From an uncultured Alphaproteobacteria bacterium (GTDB lineage: Bacteria > Pseudomonadota > Alphaproteobacteria > HIMB59 > GCA-002718135), in assembly GCA_902521315.1 (NCBI GenBank), contig CABYRH010000003.1, positions 149,452 to 213,451 of the forward strand: a stretch of DNA of 64,000 bases. The letters are read 5' to 3'. Of this stretch, positions 42,690 to 51,695 are shown one piece after another. Position numbers and translations under genes: made by a program. The notes under the pieces were generated by a model that did not search any database, was not told the DNA's origin, and saw only the letters and a list, made by a program, of their open reading frames with translations. Positions within the stretch are counted from its first letter, which is position 1. Each line of letters starts with the position of its first letter.

Positions 42690-43006
42690 CTATTTTTTTA
42701 TTTTCTGTATTTCTGTTATTTTCTAACCTTTCAATAGCTAATCCAAATATAGATCAATGGCTAGAGTCAGAGAAATCTTATAAAGATCTAATTAATGAAG
42801 GATTTGAAGTTAAAAGCTACGCTATAAGTGACATAGAGGTTGGAAATGATTTAACAATAATCTTATTTGTTACAGTTCTCCAAAAAGACAACGAAGTATA
42901 TGAGTGTCAGGAATATCAAACTATAGATAAAAATGTTGAGACTTTAGATATGAACTTGATATGTAAAGAATTGGTTCAACCTTATGAAAGAGGTATAGGA
43001 ACTTAA
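42671..43006 (+). CDS. Small exported protein of unknown function
   Basis: A 111-residue protein with a clear signal peptide (about residues 1-23, 'LTIFLFSVFLLFSNLSIA', then 'NPNIDQW'). The mature part of about 88 residues has two cysteines ('YECQEYQ' and 'LICKEL') that could form a disulfide in the periplasm. I do not recognise a family. It begins inside the peroxiredoxin gene, so the two are co-transcribed, and it ends four bases into the convergent Nudix gene. Confidence 0.75.
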   Translation: MAKRKLTIFLFSVFLLFSNLSIANPNIDQWLESEKSYKDLINEGFEVKSYAISDIEVGNDLTIILFVTVLQKDNEVYECQEYQTIDKNVETLDMNLICKELVQPYERGIGT

Positions 43007-43584
43007 GACCGTTCAATATTTAAAAAAAACCATTGTAATGCTATTAGTGTAAGTCCATTTAAAATTTCTTTTTTATTCATCTTTGTTTTTACTTCATCAA
43101 AACTATAACTTTTAACTAATATGTCCTCATTTTCATTCTCTAGACCTCTTATAATTTCTTTATCTGGAGCAATTACCTCGCCTAAAAAAAGATTGTAAAA
43201 AGATTCGGATGATCCTGGAGCAGGAAAGTAACCTTGTATAGATGTAAGATTGCTTATTTCACATCCAGTTTCTTCCAAGCATTCTCTTTTTGCGGTATCT
43301 TCTGGAGTTTCACCAAAGTCAATTATTCCAGCAACTATTTCATCTAGATAATTTTGATTATCTCTAGAAATTGTCCCTGGTCTGAACTGTTGAATTAAAA
43401 CAATTTTTTTATTTATAGGGTCATATGGTAAGACTGCAGATACTTGTGCGCCACCAAATAACTCCCTTTTTATTTCATTACTCCAATCTCCATTATATTT
43501 TTTGTATTTAAGAGTAACTTCGTTCATTTTAAAGAAACCGTCGTGAATATTCTTTTTATCTAAAATTTTAAATTTTGGACTCAT
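43003..43584 (-). CDS. Nudix hydrolase, ADP-ribose pyrophosphatase type
   Basis: A 193-residue protein with an intact Nudix box, 'GIIDFGETPEDTAKRECLEETG', given here as the G-x5-E-x7-REUxEE pattern (about residues 88-110). The N-terminal 'RELFGGAQVSAVLPYDP' and 'VLIQQFRPG' match the NudF/ADP-ribose pyrophosphatase branch, which hydrolyses ADP-ribose and related nucleotide sugars to AMP and sugar phosphate. Cytosolic housekeeping role. Divergent from msrA. Confidence 0.88.
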   Translation of the reverse strand: MSPKFKILDKKNIHDGFFKMNEVTLKYKKYNGDWSNEIKRELFGGAQVSAVLPYDPINKKIVLIQQFRPGTISRDNQNYLDEIVAGIIDFGETPEDTAKRECLEETGCEISNLTSIQGYFPAPGSSESFYNLFLGEVIAPDKEIIRGLENENEDILVKSYSFDEVKTKMNKKEILNGLTLIALQWFFLNIERS

Positions 43585-43624
43585 AAAAATTGATATATTT
43601 TATATTACATATATATTTATAAAT

Positions 43625-44086
43625 ATGGAAAAAGCATTATTTGGTGCAGGTTGTTTCTGGGGTGTGGAAGAAACATTTTGTAAAACTCCAGGTGTAATAA
43701 ATACCCTAGTTGGTTATTCTGGAGGCGATACTATTAACCCTTCTTATGAAAGTGTTTGCCAAGGAAATACAAATCATACTGAGGTTGTTTTAGTTGAATT
43801 TGATAATTCTAAAATATCTTATGAAGATCTTTTGAAGGTTTTCTGGAAGTGTCATGATCCTACAACTTTAAATAGACAAGGTCCTGATATTGGAACACAA
43901 TATAGATCAGCGATATATTATTATAACGAAGATCAAAAAAATAAATCTATTCATTCAAAGAATGAATTTGCTAAAAGTGCAGGAATAAATATTGTCACTG
44001 AAATATCACAAGCTAAGGAATTCTATAAAGCAGAAGAATATCATCAAAAATATATCCAAAAAACAGGTTTACACTGCGCTATATAA
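43625..44086 (+). CDS. msrA: Peptide methionine-S-sulfoxide reductase
   Basis: A 153-residue MsrA. The catalytic motif 'GAGCFWGVEETF' is at residues 7-18, followed by 'VGYSGG' and 'DIGTQYRSAIYY'. 'YHQKYIQ' near the end is the usual C-terminal block, and a late Cys ('LHCAI') can serve for recycling. It reduces methionine-S-sulfoxide in proteins with thioredoxin. Single-domain, with no MsrB fusion. Followed after 20 bases by a small membrane protein gene. Confidence 0.95.
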   Translation: MEKALFGAGCFWGVEETFCKTPGVINTLVGYSGGDTINPSYESVCQGNTNHTEVVLVEFDNSKISYEDLLKVFWKCHDPTTLNRQGPDIGTQYRSAIYYYNEDQKNKSIHSKNEFAKSAGINIVTEISQAKEFYKAEEYHQKYIQKTGLHCAI

Positions 44087-44106
44087 ATTAATTCTTTAGG
44101 GAACTT

Positions 44107-44289
44107 ATGTCTGTCGATTTTTATTATGCATTTTTAACAGGCTGGGTAATACTTTTATTATTTTGGAGTACTATTGTTTTCTTTATATATTTGAGAAAAC
44201 CTCCTAAATCCAAATTAACTAAAAATTTTGTGATCAAATCCTATCTGTTTTTTTTGTTACTATTGTTTATAATTTTATTTTTTCGATAA
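44107..44289 (+). CDS. Small two-helix membrane protein, unknown
   Basis: A 60-residue protein with two strongly hydrophobic segments (about 5-28, 'AFLTGWVILLLFWSTIVFFIY', and 44-59, 'YLFFLLLLFIILFF') linked by a basic loop 'LRKPPKSKLTK'. It lies 20 bases after msrA on the same strand, so it is likely co-expressed. No family recognised. The biased hydrophobic composition could also arise by chance in AT-rich DNA, hence the modest confidence. Confidence 0.5.
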   Translation: MSVDFYYAFLTGWVILLLFWSTIVFFIYLRKPPKSKLTKNFVIKSYLFFLLLLFIILFFR

Positions 44290-44444
44290 ACCGATTCGTT
44301 TTTCTTATAAATTATGTATCAACATATAGTAGGTCAAAAACATTGAGATACTAACATATTGATAATTAACAACTTTTTTATATTTGATGTTGAATACTGG
44401 TTTTTTCGTAAATATAAACTACCTCGAAATTAATAAAAATAATT

Positions 44445-44669
44445 ATGTCTATATTAAAAAACTATTTTAAACAAAACAGTGTGATGCACAGTTTCTCAAG
44501 TTGCCAATGGCCAATAGGCGATCCTCAAGAGAAAGATTTTCATTTTTGTGAAGCTGATACCGTTGCTGGGAAGCCTTATTGTCAGAGTCACTGTGATGTT
44601 GCGTATATTGACGAAAAAGAGCTTAAAAAAGAAAAAGAAGCTCAAAAAAATCGTCGCATTGCTGCTTAA
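44445..44669 (+). CDS. GcrA C-terminal-domain protein (short form without DNA-binding domain)
   Basis: A 74-residue protein whose centre, 'CQWPIGDPQEKDFHFC' followed by 'GKPYCQSHC', is the conserved C-terminal sigma-70-contacting domain of the alphaproteobacterial cell-cycle regulator GcrA. Four cysteines are well spaced for a zinc-binding or structural role. GcrA normally has about 150-170 residues with an N-terminal helix-turn-helix. The upstream 155 bases have no open frame for it, so only the sigma-interacting part is encoded. The C-terminus is a charged Lys/Glu tail. It may modulate RNA polymerase without DNA recognition. Monocistronic by layout. Confidence 0.8.
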   Translation: MSILKNYFKQNSVMHSFSSCQWPIGDPQEKDFHFCEADTVAGKPYCQSHCDVAYIDEKELKKEKEAQKNRRIAA

Positions 44670-44756
44670 GTCAATCTCTACAAATTATTTTCTCATCAAA
44701 TGTGAATAATTTAGAGTTATTGACATAAGTAACGATTTTCTTAAAATAAATATATC

Positions 44757-45941
44757 ATGTTATTTAGTGTACTGAAAAAACTAAATTTTGACGGAACATT
44801 AGAGATAATCGACTCTAATGAGAAAATTTATAAATTCGGAAGCTCAAATCCTCATGTTCGTATTAGATTAAAAAATAAATCTATAGAGAGAAAACTTTTT
44901 TTCAATCCCAATTTACATATTGGTGAAGCTTATATGAATGAAGAGTTAATAATTGAAAAAGGCACTATAGAAGAATTTCTAAATCTAATTACTAATTGTT
45001 ACGATGATTTTATTTCAAACAATAAATTTTATAAATTTTACGAATATTTATCTTCTATTTTGATGCCACTTCAGCAAATTAATCAGCTTGTAAATTCAAA
45101 AAATAATGTTGCGCACCACTATGATATTAATGAAGATTTATACAAACTATTTTTAGACAAAGATATGCAGTATTCCTGTGCATATTTTCATAATCCTAAC
45201 ATTAGCTTGGAACAAGCTCAAAAAGATAAAAAAGATCATATAATCAGAAAACTGCAAATTGATAAAAATATGAGTGTTCTTGATATTGGATGTGGTTGGG
45301 GTGGTATGGCAATAGAAATAGCAAAATCTACTGGAGCTAAAGTCAAAGGAATTACACTTTCAGAAAATCAATTCAAAACAGCCTCTGAACGTGCACAAAA
45401 AGAGGGTTTAAGTGATAAAGTTACTTTTGCTTTACAAGATTACAGAAATGAAACAGAAAAATATGATCGTATAGTATCGGTTGGAATGTTTGAGCATGTT
45501 GGAGTTAAATATTTTAAAACATACCTTAGTAAAGCGAATGATATTTTAAATGAAAACGGAGTTTTTCTTTTACACACAATTGGTCAAAGAGGTAAACCAA
45601 CTGCCACAAGTCCCTGGATACGAAAATATATTTTTCCAGGTGGATATATTCCATCGTTATCTGAAGTTATGAAAGAAACACAAAAACTTAATATAAATGT
45701 TACTGATGTTGAAGTATTAAGACTACATTATGCTCATACTCTTACACGTTGGTATCAAAATGTTTTGGAAAATAAAGATAAAATTATAAAGATGTTCGAT
45801 CAACGTTTCTTTAGAATGTGGGAGTTTTATCTTCTGGCAAGTAAGTATTCTTTTGTAAATATGGGTAATGTAGTTTTTCAAATACAAATAGCAAAAAATA
45901 TTAACAATCTGCCTCTTACGAGAAATTATATCTACAACTAA
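44757..45941 (+). CDS. cfa: Cyclopropane-fatty-acyl-phospholipid synthase
   Basis: A 394-residue SAM-dependent methyltransferase acting on membrane phospholipid acyl chains. An N-terminal lipid-binding domain (about 1-110) precedes 'HHYDINEDLYKLFLDKDMQYSCAYF' (family block, in two parts), the SAM motif 'VLDIGCGWGGMAIEIA' (about residues 173-188) and 'GVFLLHTIGQ'. 'FPGGYIPSLSE' is another conserved stretch. Length as expected for Cfa. Start ATG at 44757; preceded by an ordinary AT-rich promoter region. A related tuberculostearic-type methyltransferase is a less likely alternative. Confidence 0.92.
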   Translation: MLFSVLKKLNFDGTLEIIDSNEKIYKFGSSNPHVRIRLKNKSIERKLFFNPNLHIGEAYMNEELIIEKGTIEEFLNLITNCYDDFISNNKFYKFYEYLSSILMPLQQINQLVNSKNNVAHHYDINEDLYKLFLDKDMQYSCAYFHNPNISLEQAQKDKKDHIIRKLQIDKNMSVLDIGCGWGGMAIEIAKSTGAKVKGITLSENQFKTASERAQKEGLSDKVTFALQDYRNETEKYDRIVSVGMFEHVGVKYFKTYLSKANDILNENGVFLLHTIGQRGKPTATSPWIRKYIFPGGYIPSLSEVMKETQKLNINVTDVEVLRLHYAHTLTRWYQNVLENKDKIIKMFDQRFFRMWEFYLLASKYSFVNMGNVVFQIQIAKNINNLPLTRNYIYN

Positions 45942-45991
45942 GTACTTTATATTTATTGAATTTCAAACACAGGTGATATAATCTTTTATTT

Positions 45992-47017
45992 ATGGCACAA
46001 TCACTTAACAATTATATTATTAGAGCATCAATATTTTTAGTCGCTACCTTTGTTATTGTTGTTTTATTATACCCAGTTTTACAAAATGCTTTTTTATCAA
46101 ATATCTTTATTAACATTATAATTTTATTAGCTTTATTAACTGGAATTGTATTTAATTTTTTTCATCTCATTAATTTAAATTATAAGTATATAGCTTATTC
46201 CAACTTCAATTTTACTAATTCTATAGAAGCATTTTCAACATTAAGAGGGCAGGATAAAAATATTTCTCTTGAATTAAAAAATCTTGATGGAAAATTTCTT
46301 TTTAAAAGTTCATCAATAAATAGATTGATAGAAAATTCAGACATGACTTTAATTAGCATAAGAGAAACTTCTCGTTACTTAGTTGGACTGCTAGTCTTTT
46401 TAGGGCTTCTTGGAACTTTTTGGGGTCTTCTAAAAACTATTGGATCTGTTGGTAATGTTATTAGTGGTTTAGGTATTGATGATACAAATGTTGCAGGTTT
46501 TTTTAATTCTCTTAAAGATGGTTTAAATGCTCCACTAGAAGGAATGAGTATCGCATTTAGTAGTTCATTGTTGGGTTTGGCTGGCTCTTTAATATTAGGA
46601 TTACTTGATCTAAATCTTGGTCAAGCGCAAAATAAATTTAGTCAATACTTTGAGAAAATACTCAATTCAAATTCATCGCCAGATTTTTCCAAAGTTGAAG
46701 ATAAACCAACTGGTGAAGCAATTCAAAAAATTTATGATAACTTAGAAAATCTTTTAAATGCTTTTAAAAAATCATCTGAAAATCAAACTAAAATTTCGAA
46801 AAATTTTGATAAATTTAATGAAATACTTAATAAAATAAATTCGAACTCATCCAATCTAGATAAACAATTATCAAACTTTTTATCGTCCCAATTAAATACA
46901 CAGTCTTCTCTTATGAACTTTACAGAATCGTTAAGTAAAAATGGAATATTAGAAGCAAAAAAAGTTAAAGAGTATTTTCAGAATATTGAAAAAGAATTAA
47001 AGAAAATTAAAAAATAA
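45992..47017 (+). CDS. MotA/TolQ/ExbB-type proton-channel protein
   Basis: A 341-residue inner-membrane protein. Two N-terminal helices (about 10-35 and 38-60) are followed by a cytoplasmic stretch and two helices, 'LVGLLVFLGLLGTFWGLLKTI' and 'GMSIAFSSSLLGLAGSLILGLLDL', the latter with the family pattern of small residues around the channel. The C-terminal 120 residues are polar and coiled-coil-like. The next gene, two bases away, encodes the MotB-like partner. The pair, common in alphaproteobacteria, is expected to use the proton gradient for work at the cell envelope. No flagellar genes are nearby, so it is not a flagellar stator gene by context. Confidence 0.85.
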   Translation: MAQSLNNYIIRASIFLVATFVIVVLLYPVLQNAFLSNIFINIIILLALLTGIVFNFFHLINLNYKYIAYSNFNFTNSIEAFSTLRGQDKNISLELKNLDGKFLFKSSSINRLIENSDMTLISIRETSRYLVGLLVFLGLLGTFWGLLKTIGSVGNVISGLGIDDTNVAGFFNSLKDGLNAPLEGMSIAFSSSLLGLAGSLILGLLDLNLGQAQNKFSQYFEKILNSNSSPDFSKVEDKPTGEAIQKIYDNLENLLNAFKKSSENQTKISKNFDKFNEILNKINSNSSNLDKQLSNFLSSQLNTQSSLMNFTESLSKNGILEAKKVKEYFQNIEKELKKIKK

Positions 47018-47019
47018 TA

Positions 47020-48786
47020 ATGTCTACTAGGTCTTTAAGAAATAGACTTGCTGATACAACAAACATTTGGCCAGGTTTTGTCGATGTTTTAGCTACATTA
47101 TTAATTGTAATTATCTTTGTGTTAATGGTTTTTACAGTTTCACAAATATACTTAAGTGATGCTATATCAGGCAGAGATAAAGCACTCCAAGATTTAAGAT
47201 CACAAATTAATGAACTTTCAAAAATATTAGTTATTGAAACCAAAGACAAAGAAGAAGCTCTTTCAACCCTCTCAGAAACGGAGAAACAACTTGAAGATAC
47301 GCAATCAAATTTACAAAGTGAACAGTTATTAAGTGAACAATTACAAACAGATGTAGCAAAAAAACGATCAGAAATATTTGTTCAAGAGCAAAATATCATT
47401 GCTTTATCAGAGCAAATTAGCAGTCTTCTGAAAGAGTTAAGAATAGTTGCAAATGCTCTAGAAACATATGAAGGACAAGAAATTGCTATACTCGAAACCG
47501 AAGGTTTAGGTGAAAGGATTAATAAAGCGCTAGCATCAAGGATTGATCAACTTAAAATACTTAATCAAGAATTAGATAATGCTAATTTTAAATTAATAGA
47601 AAGTGAGAAATCTCTTAAAGCAACAATTTCAGAATTAAATGAAAAGAATAATAATTTAATAGCAATCAACGAAAGTTTAGGCTTAGAGGATGGAGGAATT
47701 GAAGAGCAATTGTTGGCAATAAAAAACAAAAATGAAGAACTACTAAGTTTAAATAACGAATTAGAGAAAACAAATATTGAATTATCTTTAAGAGATGAAG
47801 AATTACAAAATCAAATATCTCAATATCAACAATTAATGAATGATCTTTTAGAAATTAATGATAGTCTTGGCTTAAAAGATGCATCACTTAATGAGCAACT
47901 TGATGCAATTAGATTTAAAAATGAAGAACTAGCAAGATTAAATAAAGACTTATTACAGAAAGATAATACCATTTTCAATCTTCGTGGAAAAATTTCTGAA
48001 TTAAATAATGTACTGTCTTTGTCTGAAGAAAAACAAAAACAGCAACTTGAAAAACTTGAACTCCTTCAAAATCAAATTGTTTCATTAGAAGAAGAGAATC
48101 AAGCACAAAAGGAAACGTCACTTGAAGAGATTGAAAAAATGGAAATACAAGCTTCAAAAACGTTAGAACAGGTAGAAATTCTCTCTAATCAAATTGATAC
48201 TTTACAAAAAGAAATAGCTTTACTTAATAGTGCTTTAGAAGCTAGTGAAAGTCAGGCTTTAATTAAGGATTTAGAAATTGAAGTACTTGGTGAAAAATTA
48301 AACAAAGCTCTTACATCTAAAGTATTTGAGCTCCAAAAATATAGATCTGAGTTTTTTGGAAAATTACAATCTATTTTAGGTGATAGAAAAGACATTAAAA
48401 TTGTAGGAGATAGATTTATTTTTGAATCAGAGCTATTATTTGATTCTGCTTCAGCAGATTTACAACTATCTGGTAAAGAAAAGTTAAGTGAAATTGGCCT
48501 TACTTTAAAAGAGACTACTAATGATATCCCATCAGATATTGACTGGATTATAATGGTAGAAGGACATACTGACAAACGACCTATACAGACAATAAGATAT
48601 CCATCTAACTGGGAACTATCTTCAGCTAGAGCTAATACAGTTCTAAAACTTCTTCTTGATCTTGGTTTTCCGCCAAATAGATTAGCATCGGCAGGATATG
48701 GAGAGTTTTACCCTATCACTGAAGGAGAAACTGAGAGTGATCTGCAGCAAAATAGAAGGATTGAATTAAAACTCACTTCTCGCTAA
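47020..48786 (+). CDS. MotB/OmpA-type envelope protein with long coiled coil
   Basis: A 588-residue protein with one N-terminal helix ('WPGFVDVLATLLIVIIFVLMVF', about 18-40), the MotB-like plug start 'ISGRDKAL', a coiled coil of about 400 residues, and a C-terminal OmpA-like peptidoglycan-binding domain ('FDSASADLQLSGKEKL', 'VEGHTDKRPI', 'NWELSSARANTVLKLLLDLG', 'ASAGYGE', 'RRIELKL'). The coiled coil contains two repeated modules: 'NESLGLEDGGIEEQL' against 'NDSLGLKDASLNEQL', and 'LGERINKALAS' against 'LGEKLNKALTS'. The helix Asp of MotB aligns with 'GFVD'. It forms a complex with the preceding channel protein and probably spans the periplasm to peptidoglycan. Confidence 0.88.
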   Translation: MSTRSLRNRLADTTNIWPGFVDVLATLLIVIIFVLMVFTVSQIYLSDAISGRDKALQDLRSQINELSKILVIETKDKEEALSTLSETEKQLEDTQSNLQSEQLLSEQLQTDVAKKRSEIFVQEQNIIALSEQISSLLKELRIVANALETYEGQEIAILETEGLGERINKALASRIDQLKILNQELDNANFKLIESEKSLKATISELNEKNNNLIAINESLGLEDGGIEEQLLAIKNKNEELLSLNNELEKTNIELSLRDEELQNQISQYQQLMNDLLEINDSLGLKDASLNEQLDAIRFKNEELARLNKDLLQKDNTIFNLRGKISELNNVLSLSEEKQKQQLEKLELLQNQIVSLEEENQAQKETSLEEIEKMEIQASKTLEQVEILSNQIDTLQKEIALLNSALEASESQALIKDLEIEVLGEKLNKALTSKVFELQKYRSEFFGKLQSILGDRKDIKIVGDRFIFESELLFDSASADLQLSGKEKLSEIGLTLKETTNDIPSDIDWIIMVEGHTDKRPIQTIRYPSNWELSSARANTVLKLLLDLGFPPNRLASAGYGEFYPITEGETESDLQQNRRIELKLTSR

Positions 48787-48827
48787 TTTGCCTTAAATTT
48801 AACATAAACTGACCATAAAAAATCTAT

Positions 48828-49331
48828 ATGAGATTTTTAATTTTATTTGTATTTAGTTTGTTTAGCTCTTACTCTGTATTTGCTGCTTGTAGTGACCAAC
48901 CAGCAAATGAGGTTGATTGGACTAATTGTAATTTTGTAGAAAATCTAGATCTATCTGGTACCGGCTTGGCAAACTCTCAAATGTCAGGAGTTAATTTATC
49001 TTTATCTAATTTCGAAAAATCCCAGCTTAATAATTCAAATCTATCTATTGGTAATTTTATCTTCTCAAATTTTAGCAATTCAAATTTATATGCTTCAAAT
49101 TTACAAGGAGCAAATTGCAATAATGCTAATTTTGATAATGCAAATCTTGCTAAAGTAAACTTCGAAGGATCCAATCTTTTTGGAGCTACTTTTAAAGGAG
49201 CAAATTTATATGAGGCAAACTTACTTGGTGCTAATATATCAGGTGCAATTTTTGATGAAGCAAATTTGTCAAATGCAGTTTGGGTAGATGGTAAAAAATG
49301 TGCTCTTGGTTCTATAGGCAGTTGCCAATAA
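48828..49331 (+). CDS. Exported pentapeptide-repeat protein
   Basis: A 167-residue protein with a signal peptide (about 1-19, 'FVFSLFSSYSVFAA') and about 18 pentapeptide repeats of the A(N/D)LxX kind ('ANFDNANLAKVNFEGSNLFG'), which form a right-handed four-sided beta helix. It starts 'CSDQPANEVDWTNCNF', a cap with cysteines, and ends 'WVDGKKCALGSIGSCQ', common for short bacterial pentapeptide proteins. It acts in the periplasm; function unknown. It follows the OmpA-like gene after about 40 bases and may share its transcript. Confidence 0.85.
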   Translation: MRFLILFVFSLFSSYSVFAACSDQPANEVDWTNCNFVENLDLSGTGLANSQMSGVNLSLSNFEKSQLNNSNLSIGNFIFSNFSNSNLYASNLQGANCNNANFDNANLAKVNFEGSNLFGATFKGANLYEANLLGANISGAIFDEANLSNAVWVDGKKCALGSIGSCQ

Positions 49332-49459
49332 TTTTTTTATTCCTTTTTATTTATAGTTGCAAAATGTCAACTGTATCTGAAATACAAAAAAATGATGATA
49401 ATAAAGTTAATTTTAAGATCTCAGGAAGTAAAGAAACTGGCATTCAAATAAATAACTAA
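49322..49459 (+). CDS. Possible 45-residue lipoprotein with TTG start
   Basis: Too short for the ORF track. Reading from the TTG at 49322 gives a protein starting 'MPIIFLFLFIYSC' and continuing with a short polar tail, ending at TAA 49457-49459. The start is a hydrophobic stretch ending in a lipobox-like I-Y-S-C. The positive residues usual before the hydrophobic core are missing, and an ATG at 49364 would give a shorter, purely polar peptide. The gene would overlap the end of the pentapeptide gene by ten bases. I give it as a candidate, supported only by the signal-like pattern. Confidence 0.35.
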   Translation: MPIIFLFLFIYSCKMSTVSEIQKNDDNKVNFKISGSKETGIQINN

Positions 49460-49505
49460 AATATTAATTTACTTTTATCAAATTTAATGATTTGACCTTT
49501 AAACA

Positions 49506-50408
49506 ATGAGTCAAAATTCTTATCTATATGCCTTTAGTGTAGTTTTTCTTGCTGGAATTTTTTGGAGTTTTGGAGCGTTGACCGTTAGATATATGGTCGA
49601 TGGTCATCAATATGTTTTTCAATATTTATTTTATAGAGGCTTAACTATTTCAATTATACTTCTTATATATTTATTTTTTCGGGAAGGATTTGGTTTTTAT
49701 AAAAATTTTCTCAAAATAGGAATACCATCTATACTTGGAGGTTTATTTCTAGCAACAGCTTTTACTGGATTCATTTTTTCTATTACTATGACTACGGCTG
49801 CCGTAACATTATTTATGTTAGCGGCGATGCCTTTTATTGCCGCCATTGTTGGTTATTTTGTTCTTGGTGAAATACTAAAAAGATCAACATTAATTGCAAT
49901 GGTTGTAGCATTTATAGGTGTGTGCGTAATGATTATAAATGACAGTATTTCTGGAACTGCTTTAGGTGCAATAATAGGATTTATTTCTGCAACTGGTTTT
50001 GCCTTATACACGGTAACAATAAGATGGAAACCTGAAACACCAAAATTCACAACAGTTGTTTTAGCTGGACTATTTTGTACAATATTTGCGTTCTTTATTT
50101 TAGGCTTCTCTTTTGAACCTTTTATTATGATGCCTGAAATAAATAGTTATTTGAGTATACTTCATGGAATAATTGTTGCAGCAGGCTTAATACTTTACAG
50201 TCTTGGAGCAAAATACTTACCCTCAGCTGAGCTAGCACTTTTATCGTTAATGGAAGTTGTTGGAGGAGTTTTGTGGGTTTGGCTTCCTATTTTTGGAATT
50301 AATGAAGTACCAAGTACAACTGTAATAATTGGAGGTTTCATAATAACTTTAGCTGTAGTTTATTATGGTTTTGCTGCAAGGCAGATTGATATCAATATTA
50401 AAACTTAG
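49506..50408 (+). CDS. DMT-superfamily (EamA) permease
   Basis: A 300-residue integral membrane protein with ten helices in two EamA units ('[22 protein letters not shown]', '[29 protein letters not shown]', '[31 protein letters not shown]'). The third DMT permease in the window and not close in sequence to the others. Substrate unknown. Convergent with hemA, whose stop overlaps its own by four bases. Confidence 0.88.
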   Translation: MSQNSYLYAFSVVFLAGIFWSFGALTVRYMVDGHQYVFQYLFYRGLTISIILLIYLFFREGFGFYKNFLKIGIPSILGGLFLATAFTGFIFSITMTTAAVTLFMLAAMPFIAAIVGYFVLGEILKRSTLIAMVVAFIGVCVMIINDSISGTALGAIIGFISATGFALYTVTIRWKPETPKFTTVVLAGLFCTIFAFFILGFSFEPFIMMPEINSYLSILHGIIVAAGLILYSLGAKYLPSAELALLSLMEVVGGVLWVWLPIFGINEVPSTTVIIGGFIITLAVVYYGFAARQIDINIKT

Positions 50409-51640
50409 ATATTTGCTGTAACTTTATTAATATTTTTTCTTGGTAAATTATTTTTAGACCAAACTGTATCAAGAGCCTTAATCATTTTTTCGATATGCTC
50501 TTTTCTATGTTTTGGGGTAACAGTTATCCTTAGTCTTTCTAGACCTTTGGGCACAGTTGGATAAAAAATTGGTTGTGCATAGATACCATGATCATCAATT
50601 AAATCTTTAGACACTTTTTTGCATAAAAAAGGATCATTAATTAATACTGCTACAATATGAGAATTTGTATCCAAATAAGGGATTGCTAAGGAATCTAAAT
50701 TTTCCCTTATTAAAGCAGCATTTTCTTTTATTCTTATTCTTAGTTGTTCTGCCAGAGAAACAATATCTATTGCTTTAGCTGCTCCTGCAGCAATTGATGG
50801 GCAGATTGAAGTTGTAAAAATAAAACCTGGAGCGAAACTTCTAATATAATCAATTATTTCTGAACTAGCTGCAATATAACCTCCCATTTGACCATATGCT
50901 TTAGCTAAAGTTCCATTAATAATATCTATTTTATCTTCAACTCCCATTTCTACTGCAATACCTTTACCTTCTTCACCGTACAGTCCAACTGAATGAACTT
51001 CATCCAGATATGTCATACAGTTATATTTTTTTGCCAACTCTACAATTTTAACTATAGGCGATCTTATACCTTCCATAGAGTATAAACTTTCAAAAACGAT
51101 TAACTTAGGGTTATCTAAATTTGACTCTTTTAGTAACTGTTCTAAATGATCAATATCATTGTGTTTAAATATATGACACTTAGCTCCACTATTCTTAATA
51201 CCTTGTATTAAAGATGCGTGATTTAATTCATCAGAAAACATCTCAATATCTTTAATTTTTTTTCCTAAAGTCCATAAAGTAGATTGGTTTGCTGTATAAG
51301 CGGAGGCAAAAACTAATGCCGCCTCTTTATTATGAACATTTGCCAGTTTTTTTTCAAGTTCAGTATGATAGGTTGATGTACCAGAAATATTTCTTGTTCC
51401 GCCAGAACCTGACCCATATTCAAGTAGTGTTTTTACAATTTCATTTACGACTTCTGGGTGCTGACTCATGTTCAGATAGTCATTAGAACACCAAACCTCT
51501 ACTTCTCTTTCTTTATTTTTGAAACTTTCATCTGCATTTGGAAAACTTCTTATAGGTCTGTCTATGTTTCTAAAGTCCCTATAAAGACCCTGTTCTTTTA
51601 AATTTTTCAATTCAGATTTAAAGAAATTTTTGTATTGCAT
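50405..51640 (-). CDS. hemA: 5-Aminolevulinate synthase
   Basis: A 411-residue PLP enzyme that condenses glycine and succinyl-CoA to 5-aminolevulinate, the first step of the C4 haem pathway of alphaproteobacteria. '[14 protein letters not shown]', '[13 protein letters not shown]', '[12 protein letters not shown]', '[12 protein letters not shown]' and the Schiff-base lysine block '[14 protein letters not shown]' are all present. The last block distinguishes it from 2-amino-3-ketobutyrate ligase and KAS-type relatives. Length as in other ALA synthases. Opposite strand to, but close to, the other haem genes at 52.3-57 kb. Confidence 0.95.
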   Translation of the reverse strand: MQYKNFFKSELKNLKEQGLYRDFRNIDRPIRSFPNADESFKNKEREVEVWCSNDYLNMSQHPEVVNEIVKTLLEYGSGSGGTRNISGTSTYHTELEKKLANVHNKEAALVFASAYTANQSTLWTLGKKIKDIEMFSDELNHASLIQGIKNSGAKCHIFKHNDIDHLEQLLKESNLDNPKLIVFESLYSMEGIRSPIVKIVELAKKYNCMTYLDEVHSVGLYGEEGKGIAVEMGVEDKIDIINGTLAKAYGQMGGYIAASSEIIDYIRSFAPGFIFTTSICPSIAAGAAKAIDIVSLAEQLRIRIKENAALIRENLDSLAIPYLDTNSHIVAVLINDPFLCKKVSKDLIDDHGIYAQPIFYPTVPKGLERLRITVTPKHRKEHIEKMIKALDTVWSKNNLPRKNINKVTANI

Positions 51641-51695
51641 AAATGTTAGATATCTTACCCAATCTTTAATTGTAAGTGTTTAATTGAATGAATTG

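Noticed and set aside
45992-48786. MotA/MotB-like pair as a Zorya-type anti-phage system (ZorAB)
   Set aside because: No ZorC, ZorD or ZorE gene follows. The N-terminal 'WPGFVDVLATLL' and the setting are those of a housekeeping alphaproteobacterial pair, and no other defence gene is near.
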